Assembly (NCBI GenBank): GCA_963715825.1
Contig: CAVQSI010000007.1
Location: 62,001 to 126,000 of the forward strand
Length of the DNA: 64,000 nucleotides
Direction: 5' to 3'
From: Sva-07 sp963715825
Lineage (GTDB): Bacteria; Actinomycetota; Acidimicrobiia; Acidimicrobiales; Ilumatobacteraceae
Below the pieces are notes generated by a model. That model made no database searches and was not told the origin of the DNA. It was given only the letters and a program-made list of their open reading frames with translations. Shown here one piece after another: positions 45,507 through 51,914 of this stretch. How positions within the stretch are numbered: the stretch's first letter is position 1; every line of letters starts with the position of its first letter. The translations under genes and the position numbers were made by a program.

Positions 45507-45905
45507 TCAGCCGGCATCATTCCCCGACCGCGATGCGAGCGGCGCGAGCAGCTCGGTCACGCGTTCCTTGGGCCGACCGATGATCGCCGTGTCGGCGGTG
45601 ACCACGACCGGGCGTTGCAGCAACTGCTTGTGCTTGACGAGCAGCGCAACGATCTGATCCTCGGTGACAGCGTCGTCCTCGGTGAGGCCGAGCTTCTTCC
45701 ACATGCTGTCGCGCCGAACCAGCGCCGTGGGCTCGTCTTCGAGCTTGGCGATGATCGAACGCAGCGTGTCGGCGTCCGGCGGTGTCTTGATGTAGTTCAC
45801 GATGTCGACCTCGACGCCGAGTTCTTCGGCAATGCGCACGGCATTGACCGAGGAGTTTCAATGCGTGTTGTGGAAGATGGTCGCCACGGGGTTGCTGCTG
45901 GCCAT
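45507..45905 (-). CDS. arsC: ArsC-family reductase with in-frame TGA at the catalytic cysteine: predicted selenoprotein
   Basis: Read from ATG at 45905 the 132-residue protein is MASSNPVATIFHNTH, then TGA (45860-45858), then NSSVNAVRIAEELGVEV in the same frame, and on to the end. In E. coli ArsC the residue at the TGA is Cys12 of the HNPxC loop. All three arsenate-binding arginines have counterparts: Arg64, Arg98 (in QRPVVV) and Arg111 (in IGRP), for E. coli Arg60, Arg94 and Arg107. A SECIS-like hairpin follows the TGA. I infer that UGA is read as selenocysteine. Without recoding, the frame would restart at GTG 45839 and lose the active site. A TAACCT hexamer ends 7 bases before the ATG. Two ABC exporter genes follow without a gap. 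Confidence 0.85.
45826..45851 (-). promoter_or_regulatory. Predicted bacterial SECIS element
   Basis: Six bases after the TGA, on the coding strand, TCGG pairs with CCGA, a single unpaired U follows on the 5' side, then CAAUGC pairs with GCAUUG, closing the loop CGUGC. A stem of ten base pairs, a bulged U in the 5' arm, a GU in the apical loop and a distance of 17 bases from UGA to the loop are the features SelB recognises in E. coli fdhF. This is seen in sequence; function is inference. Confidence 0.75.
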
Positions 45906-46031
45906 GCGATCGAGGTTACGACCTGATTGGAACACTGCTCTCATCGGTGACGTCGGTGTCTCGAACGACGGTCGGTAGTGTCAGTGACACCGACTCCCTC
46001 CTTCGCATTCCTCTCGACCGAAGGAGACGCC

Positions 46032-46463
46032 ATGTCTCGCAACCGCAAGTTCCACCCGGTGCCCCGAGGCGGCATCGACCCGATCCGTTGCGCCGAGGAC
46101 GCGCTGGCCGTGTTGGCGCTCGCCGCACCGTACGGCCACGACACGATCGTGATCCTGCTCGACGCCGAACGCCGCGGCACGTCGATCATGGTGGTCACGG
46201 ACACCTGCGACGACGACGCATTGTTCCGCATCATCTCGACGTGCCTTGCTGCCACTGCGCCCCACCCGCCGATCACTGCGGTGATCCTCGCGACGAGCCG
46301 ACCCGACGGCGACGTCGAACCCGACGATGTCCTGCGGTGGTTGGAGGCCAGCGATCAATGCCGCGCGGGTGGTCTCGAACTCGTCGAGTGGTTCGTACTC
46401 GGTCGGTCCGGTCCGCAGCGGCCACGCGAGCTGTTCGGTGAGCCTGAACGGTGGGCCGCGTGA
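46032..46463 (+). CDS. Uncharacterised protein, 143 residues
   Basis: I do not recognise a named family. The chain alternates hydrophobic strands and helices (AEDALAVLALAAPYGHDTIVI, RGTSIMVVTDTCDDDALF, ITAVILATSRPDGDVEPDD), which suggests a compact alpha/beta domain similar in size to receiver or RadC-like folds. A strong ribosome binding site (GAAGGAG) precedes the ATG at 46032. It diverges from the ArsC operon with about 125 bases between starts. Confidence 0.7.
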   Translation: MSRNRKFHPVPRGGIDPIRCAEDALAVLALAAPYGHDTIVILLDAERRGTSIMVVTDTCDDDALFRIISTCLAATAPHPPITAVILATSRPDGDVEPDDVLRWLEASDQCRAGGLELVEWFVLGRSGPQRPRELFGEPERWAA

Positions 46464-46481
46464 CCGCCTCCGAACGCAACG

Positions 46482-46520
46482 TGCTTGCAGGATGCTCGGC
46501 CTGCTAGCATAATGCAAGCA
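46482..46520. promoter_or_regulatory. vapBC promoter and operator
   Basis: TGCTTGCA (46482-46489) and its reverse complement TGCAAGCA (46513-46520) flank a CATAAT hexamer (46508-46513) that ends 6 bases before the vapB ATG at 46520. An inner ATGC...GCAT pair lies between them. The right arm runs into the start codon, so antitoxin or complex binding would block both polymerase and the leaderless start. Autoregulation is the usual mode for this family. Confidence 0.6.
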
Positions 46521-46759
46521 TGCCGAACGTGCTCATCCGCAATCTCCCCGACGACGTCCACGCAACGCTGCAGCGTCGTGCGGCTGGTGCGGGGATGTCG
46601 ATGCAGCAGTACTTGAGCTCGGAGCTCTCCCACCTCGCTCGCAACCCGACGATCGATGAAGTCCTCGATCGGATACGCACTCGATCCGAAGGTCGCGTCG
46701 GCTTCCAGACCGCCGTCGACGATCTACGCGAGGCACGAGAAGAACGAGATCGACGATGA
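46520..46759 (+). CDS. vapB: VapB/FitA-like ribbon-helix-helix antitoxin
   Basis: The 79-residue protein has an N-terminal ribbon-helix-helix (NVLIRNLPDDVHATLQRRAA, then MSMQQYLSSELSHLA) and a charged C-terminal tail expected to block the toxin. The FitA/StbC subgroup begins in the same way. Its last codon overlaps the toxin's ATG (ATGA), the standard toxin-antitoxin arrangement. Confidence 0.87.
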   Translation: MPNVLIRNLPDDVHATLQRRAAGAGMSMQQYLSSELSHLARNPTIDEVLDRIRTRSEGRVGFQTAVDDLREAREERDRR

Positions 46760-47154
46760 TCGTCATCGACGCATCGGTGCTCGCAAATCTCGTCGGCGAC
46801 GACACCCCGACGGGAGAACGTGCGCGAACGCGCCTTGCCGCTGCGTCATCGGCATCGGTCCCAGATCTTGCCGATGTCGAGACCATGTCGACGCTTCGGC
46901 GGCGGTGGCTCGCTGGTGATCTCGACGCAGAGCGGTTCCAGCAGGCGATCGACGATCTCCTCGCGCTCCCGCTCGCGAGGGTGCCTGTTGGCCCGTTGCT
47001 GCAGCGCGTGTACGAGCTCCGAGCGAACGTCAGCGCCTACGACGCGTGCTATGTCGCGCTCGCCGAGGAACTCGACTGTCCGCTCATCACGTCCGATCGC
47101 CGCCTTGCGAACACGCCGACGATCACGTGCGCAACTGAAGTACTCGACCTCTGA
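46756..47154 (+). CDS. vapC: VapC-type PIN-domain ribonuclease toxin
   Basis: The 132-residue PIN protein carries the acidic metal site: D5 in MIVIDASVLANLV, E42 in LADVETMSTLRRR, D96 in SAYDACYVALAEELD and D114 in LITSDRRLA. VapC toxins cleave tRNA or rRNA when released from their antitoxin. Length, acidic residues and position after vapB all fit an intact module. Confidence 0.9.
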   Translation: MIVIDASVLANLVGDDTPTGERARTRLAAASSASVPDLADVETMSTLRRRWLAGDLDAERFQQAIDDLLALPLARVPVGPLLQRVYELRANVSAYDACYVALAEELDCPLITSDRRLANTPTITCATEVLDL

Positions 47155-47157
47155 GCC

Positions 47158-47436
47158 TCACACCGTGCGGGCGCGCCGTTCGGCCGGGGTCAGGCGGAGG
47201 CCAGCGGCGCGGAGGCGGCGCACGAGTTCACGGCTCTCGACCTGTTCGGCGCCGGCTGCGATCAGTTCGTCGCGGTACTCCTCGGGAATGTCGTAGTGAT
47301 CGCCCTGGAATCCTCGGCGCGGGATGCCGGTGCGGTCGGCGAAGGCGTGGAGTTCGTCGTACGACGTGTCGCTGACCAGGTGGCACCACTTCTTGCCACG
47401 CCACCACCAGCGCGCCTCGTCGATCAGGATCGTCAC
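47158..47436 (-). CDS. DUF4031 family protein
   Basis: The 92-residue protein (TILIDEARWWWRGKKWCHLV, DTSYDELHAFADRTGIPRRG, FQGDHYDIPEEYRDELIAAG) matches the small conserved DUF4031 family common in actinobacteria; its activity is unknown, though conserved Asp, His and Trp residues suggest an enzyme. GTG at 47436 follows CAGGGT by 6 bases. Its 3' end lies 3 bases from vapC, which is convergent. Confidence 0.8.
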   Translation of the reverse strand: MTILIDEARWWWRGKKWCHLVSDTSYDELHAFADRTGIPRRGFQGDHYDIPEEYRDELIAAGAEQVESRELVRRLRAAGLRLTPAERRARTV

Positions 47437-47473
47437 GGACCCACCCTGCCACGACCGATGGCACACTGGAGCC

Positions 47474-48112
47474 ATGAGCGATCGAGACCTCGAGCTGGAG
47501 GTCGCCTGGCAGCGCCACGTCACCGCCGACCGCGCGCGGCTCGACGGCCTGCTCGCACGCCATCGCGAGAAGCATCGGCGCTACCACACCGCCACCCATG
47601 TCGCCTGGGTGATCCGCCACGTCGACGAACTCGCCACCGCCGAACCCGTCGAACACCTCGACGAGGTCGTCGCCGCTGCGTTCTACCACGACGCCGTGTA
47701 CGAGCCGACGTACCCGGCGAACGAGCGTGCGAGTGCACGGCTGGCACGTCGTGACCTGGCGGCAATCGGATGGACCGACGCCGCCGTCGAACGGGTCGGG
47801 TCGATGATCGAGGCGACCGAACACGGCGCTCCGGCAGCCGAACGGGCAACCGGCGACACGGCGGTGCTGCTCGACGCCGACCTCGCGATCCTGGGTGCCG
47901 ATCCAACGGGCTACTCCGACTACGTCACCGGGGTCCGAGCGGAGTACCGCCACGTGGACGACGACGAGTGGCGGGCCGGCCGCGCGGGTGTGCTGCGCAG
48001 CTTCGTGGAACGGCCGACGATCTATCTCACGCCGACCGGCCGGGACCGGTGGGAGGCGCGGGCTCGGGCGAACCTCGCTGCCGAACTCGCCGAGCTCTCC
48101 GGCCCGACGTGA
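47474..48112 (+). CDS. HD-domain predicted metal-dependent hydrolase
   Basis: The 212-residue protein has the small HD-hydrolase pattern: RRYHTATHVAWVIRHVDEL with the first His, AAFYHDAVYEPTYPANE with the His-Asp pair, and LLDADLAILGADPTGYSDY with the last Asp. Proteins of this group (COG4339-like) are uncharacterised phosphohydrolases. CACACT ends 6 bases before the ATG at 47474, 37 bases from the divergent DUF4031 start. Confidence 0.85.
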   Translation: MSDRDLELEVAWQRHVTADRARLDGLLARHREKHRRYHTATHVAWVIRHVDELATAEPVEHLDEVVAAAFYHDAVYEPTYPANERASARLARRDLAAIGWTDAAVERVGSMIEATEHGAPAAERATGDTAVLLDADLAILGADPTGYSDYVTGVRAEYRHVDDDEWRAGRAGVLRSFVERPTIYLTPTGRDRWEARARANLAAELAELSGPT

Positions 48113-48122
48113 ACGCGACTGA

Positions 48123-49397
48123 TCAGGTCGCCGCGGCCTCGGGGGTCACGGCGAGCTCGTCGAGGGGCACCCCGTGCTCGATCTCCTGTTGGACGTCACG
48201 TTCCAGCAGTCCGTAGCCGACCACGGCCGCGAGGGTGACAACACCCATCACCACGATCGCGCTCCGCAGTCCGATCGCCTCGGCCAGCAGACCGAGCGGC
48301 GCAGCAGCGATGCCGAAGCCGGCGAAGCTGAGCATCATCAGCGACTGGACGCGGCCCTGGTGGGTGTCGCCGGTCATGTTGAGTGCAATGGCGTTCGACA
48401 GCGACTGGTAGCCCGTCGTGCCCGCACCGATGAATGCGACGACGAGTACGCCGATCGCGAACAGCGGCGACAACCCGAGCGCGATGACCGCCATGCCGAA
48501 CACGAGCCCGGAGCCGACCATCAACTTCCAGACGCCGGCGCCATCGGCTCGACTCGCCAGCGGCACGGCAACGGCCACGGCTCCGATCGAACTCGCCGAC
48601 ATGATGATGCCGACCCAGCCGTCGCCCAGGCCGAACTCGCCCTTGACCAGCGCGGGGATGAACGCCACGTAGTTGAACCCGAACATGATGATCACGAACG
48701 AGCTGAGCACCAGACGTCGCAGATGAGGCCGGGCGGCGACGTAGCGCACACCGTCGACGATCTCGGCGAACGGACTGGCCGTCGTGGTCGCCCGCGGCGC
48801 CGAGCCCGCCGGACACCGGATGTAGAGCACGAACGACAGCAACGAGAACGCTGCGGACACGACGTAGGCGCCCCCGATGCCGATGAAGACGATCCCGGCG
48901 AGCGCGCCGGCGAAGGCCGGAGCGATGACGCGGGTGCCGTTCATGCTCAGCAGCGACAGGGTGATCGCGTTGCCCAGCTGATCGCGGCCGACGATCTCCG
49001 AAGTGAACGCGATACGCGTCGGGCCCAGGAAGCCGAACGCCAAGCCCTGGGTGATGGCGGCGATGAGCAGCATCCAGAACTGCACGACGTCGGTGAGCAC
49101 CACGATGCCCATCCCCGCGGCCGCGGCCAGGATCGCACCCTGGCTCACGATGAGGACGCGGCGCTTGGGCAGGCGGTCGGCGGCGACACCACCGAGTGGC
49201 GTGGCGATCAGCAGTGCGATGCCGAAACACAGATAGACGAGCCCGAGCGCCCCTTCACGTTCGGTGAGGTCCCAGGCCAGCACGCCGCGCAGCAGGAACT
49301 GCATCTGCACCGACATGAACGAGAACGTGCCCGCCCACCACAGTTTGCGGTAGTCGAGGTTCTGGAGCGACGCGAACGACGCCTCGAATCTCGACAT
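48123..49397 (-). CDS. MFS transporter
   Basis: A 424-residue twelve-helix major facilitator of the EntS/MFS_3 type, with YRKLWWAGTFSFMSVQMQFL, GVAADRLPKRRVLIVSQGAI and FLGPTRIAFTSEIVGRDQLG. The central loop after helix 6 is short. The substrate is unknown. The AGGAGG that abuts the ATG has no spacing and is unlikely to be a ribosome binding site; instead CATGGT ends 6 bases before the ATG. It lies downstream of malic enzyme on the same strand with a 21-base gap. Confidence 0.86.
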   Translation of the reverse strand: MSRFEASFASLQNLDYRKLWWAGTFSFMSVQMQFLLRGVLAWDLTEREGALGLVYLCFGIALLIATPLGGVAADRLPKRRVLIVSQGAILAAAAGMGIVVLTDVVQFWMLLIAAITQGLAFGFLGPTRIAFTSEIVGRDQLGNAITLSLLSMNGTRVIAPAFAGALAGIVFIGIGGAYVVSAAFSLLSFVLYIRCPAGSAPRATTTASPFAEIVDGVRYVAARPHLRRLVLSSFVIIMFGFNYVAFIPALVKGEFGLGDGWVGIIMSASSIGAVAVAVPLASRADGAGVWKLMVGSGLVFGMAVIALGLSPLFAIGVLVVAFIGAGTTGYQSLSNAIALNMTGDTHQGRVQSLMMLSFAGFGIAAAPLGLLAEAIGLRSAIVVMGVVTLAAVVGYGLLERDVQQEIEHGVPLDELAVTPEAAAT

Positions 49398-49418
49398 CCT
49401 CCTACCATGCCCGATCGA

Positions 49419-50691
49419 TCAGCTGCGCACGTAGCCCTGCTGCAGCGCCATGGCACGCACCGCGTCGGCAACGGCGTCCGCAACCCCGGGCTCGAACGCG
49501 CCGGGGATGATCCGCTCGGCGACGGGATCGGCCACCAGCGCGGCGAGCGCGTCCGCCGCGGCGCGCTTGATCTCGATCGTGCAGCGCGTGGCCTGCACGT
49601 CGAGGAGGCCGCGGAACACCCCAGGGAACGCGAGCACGTTGTTGATCTGGTTCGGGTAGTCGCTACGACCCGTGGCGATCACCGACACGTTCTCGGGCAT
49701 CAGCTCGGGCATCACCTCGGGCGTCGGGTTCGCCATGGCGAACACGATCGCGTCGTCGGCCATCTCGGCGAGCCATTCGGGTTGGATGATCCCCGGGCCG
49801 GACAGACCCAAGCAGCACGTCGGCGCCCTGCAATGCTTCGCGGACACCACCACGTCGATCGTCGCAGTTGCCGTGCTCGACGAACCACTGCTTGGTCGGC
49901 GTCAGGTTCTCTCGCTCACGGTGCAGGATGCCGGTGCTGTCCACACCGATGATGTCTCCGGTGCCGTCCTGGCCGGCCCCTGCGTCGTGCAGCAGCTCGG
50001 CGACGGCGACGCCGGCGGCTCCGGTGCCGACGATGACCACGCGCAGCTCCTCGACGCGCTTGCCGACAACGCTGGCCGCATTGATCAGCGCGGCCAGGGC
50101 GACGATGGCGGTGCCGTGTTGGTCGTCGTGGAAGACGGGGATGTCGAGGGCCTCCTGGAGGCGCCGTTCGATCTCGAAGCACTCGGGCGCCTTGATGTCT
50201 TCGAGGTTGATGCCGCCGAACGTCGGGGCGATCGCCGTACCGATCGCCACCATCTCGTCGACCGTGGGCGCGTTGACGCACACCGGGTACGCGTCGACGC
50301 CGCCGAACTGCTTGAACAGCACGGCCTTGCCCTCCATCACGGCCATGGCCGCTTCGGGGCCGATGTCGCCGAGACCCAACACGGCAGTGCCGTTGGACAG
50401 CACGGCGACGGCGTTCGATCGGCCCGTCAGCGACCAGACGCGCTCGGGCTCGTCGGCGATCGCCTGCGACACCCGACCGACGCCGGGCGTATAGGCGAGC
50501 GCGAGGTCCTCGGGGCCGTCGATCGGCACGCGTGAGGCGATCTCCAACTTGCCGCCCTGGTGCAGGACGAATGCCGGATCGTCGGCGTACGGGTCGGTCA
50601 TGTCGAGCCCGTCGGGGATGGCCGTTTCCGTCAGGGTCGGTTCCGTCAGGGTCGTTTCTGGCAGATCGGTGTCGGTCTGGTTCGTGGTCAT
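49419..50691 (-). CDS. Malic enzyme, frameshifted in this sequence
   Basis: After correction this is a 423-residue malic enzyme that decarboxylates malate to pyruvate with NAD or NADP. Motifs are LAYTPGVGRVSQAIADEPER, GDIGPEAAMAVMEGKAVLFK, HDDQHGTAIV with metal ligands, and the nucleotide loop VIVGTGAAGVAVAELL. There is no phosphotransacetylase domain. The frame breaks near 49807-49811; one base less restores VLLGLSGPGIIQPEWLAEMA and then ANPTPEVMPE to the end. The ribosome binding site is GAAGGA. Confidence 0.9.
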
Positions 50692-50816
50692 GGTCGGTCC
50701 TTCGTGGGAGTTACGGGTTCCCGAAGACCTGCAGCGGAGCCCGCCGCCGGTATCCGGCTGGTCGGGCGAGTTCGACGAGTGCTCAGCGCTGGCGCTGAAC
50801 TCGTGTCCCCCGCCTG

Positions 50817-50840
50817 ACCCGTACCGGAATCAGTACGGGT
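50817..50840. other. Hairpin in the malic enzyme - DUF3039 intergenic region
   Basis: ACCCGTAC (50817-50824) and GTACGGGT (50833-50840) form an 8-bp stem with loop CGGAATCA, flanked by further C/G-rich complementarity. It lies within the 258 bases between the divergent starts, where I find no gene. It may be an operator or part of a leader; no regulator is adjacent. Confidence 0.45.
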
Positions 50841-50949
50841 GCGGGGCCGCGTGCAGCCACTGCTGCGCCTGCTGCCGCTACAGCGGCGACACTGGCAACA
50901 ATGGCGATGAGCACGTGAATCACCCTACCGGATCTGTTTGACTGACACC

Positions 50950-51240
50950 ATGACCGACCTCGAAACGATGCCCCTCGAGCGTGTCGACGTCGACACCGAC
51001 GAGACCACCGAGACCGGCGAACCGACCGCTGCGCACATCGTGAAGACCAAGAAAGGCGAGAACGCTGCGGCGGTCGTCTTGGAGGCCCGCATCATGGGCA
51101 CACCGATCGAAGCGCTGTGCGGATTCGTGTGGGTGCCGTCGCGCGATCCCAAGCAACTTCCGGTGTGCGAGAAGTGCAAGAGCGTCTACGGGATGTACAA
51201 GGCCTTCAACGACGGCCTGCGCGACACGCCGAACGACTGA
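50950..51240 (+). CDS. DUF3039 family protein
   Basis: The 96-residue protein has an acidic N-terminus and the conserved DUF3039 core: HIVKTKKGENAAAVVLEARI, then MGTPIEALCGFVWVPSRDPKQ and LPVCEKCKSVYGMY, in which three cysteines could bind zinc. The family is restricted to actinobacteria as far as I know and has no assigned function. A Nudix gene follows after 9 bases. Confidence 0.85.
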   Translation: MTDLETMPLERVDVDTDETTETGEPTAAHIVKTKKGENAAAVVLEARIMGTPIEALCGFVWVPSRDPKQLPVCEKCKSVYGMYKAFNDGLRDTPND

Positions 51241-51249
51241 TCCCGACAC

Positions 51250-51774
51250 ATGGCCGCACTGCGCATCCGCCAGGCCGTTCGCGCGTTGTTGGTCACGCCG
51301 GATCAGCACATCCTGCTCGTTCGCTTCGAGTTCCCGGATGCGACCGTGTGGTCGCTACCCGGCGGTGGCCTCGACCCCGGCGAGACCCACCTCGAAGCGC
51401 TCCATCGTGAGCTGATCGAGGAGGTCGGACTGCACGATCCGGTCGTCGGCGCGCACGTGTGGAACCGTGAGCACCTCATCCCGCATCTCGACGGGGAGTG
51501 GGACGGCCAACGCGACCGCTACTACCTGGTGGAGGCGACCGATCGGTTCGAGCCCATGCCGGCACTCAGCTGGGAACAACTCCGAGCCGAGCGCCTCCAC
51601 GAACTGCGCTGGTGGCACCTCGACGACATCGACCGGGCCACCGCCGTCGGCGACGTGTGGTTCTCGCCACGTTCGCTCGGCGCCCATCTCCGCACCTGCT
51701 CGCCGACGGGCCGCCTGCGACCCCGCTCGACACCGGTGTCTAGGCAATCCGCACAGCATTTGACAAGAGCTTGA
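51250..51774 (+). CDS. Nudix hydrolase
   Basis: A 174-residue Nudix enzyme whose box reads GGGLDPGETHLEALHRELIE followed by EVGL, which fits GX5EX7REUXEEXGU. The strand before it (HILLVRFEFPDATVWSLP) and the late HELRWWHLDDID are common in the ADP-ribose and mutT-like groups. The last 20 residues are basic and disordered. It probably shares a transcript with DUF3039. A TTGACA at 51760, inside its end, could be the -35 of the next gene. Confidence 0.9.
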   Translation: MAALRIRQAVRALLVTPDQHILLVRFEFPDATVWSLPGGGLDPGETHLEALHRELIEEVGLHDPVVGAHVWNREHLIPHLDGEWDGQRDRYYLVEATDRFEPMPALSWEQLRAERLHELRWWHLDDIDRATAVGDVWFSPRSLGAHLRTCSPTGRLRPRSTPVSRQSAQHLTRA

Positions 51775-51914
51775 CGCAAAGTGTGTAGGGTCTCTGCCGG
51801 GGTGCCCGACGGACGGGGGTGACGCTCCGCCACGAGAGGTCCTCCGTTTTGTCGTTTCGCGCTCGAGCTGTTCTTCCCATGTCTGCCCATGCCACGCCCA
51901 CGGGGAGGTGGCGG

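Noticed and set aside
45507..45839. ArsC-like gene starting at GTG 45839 without the active-site loop
   Set aside because: The frame continues upstream through one TGA into a perfect ArsC N-terminus with its own ATG and promoter hexamer. A truncated ArsC lacking the catalytic loop would have no purpose.
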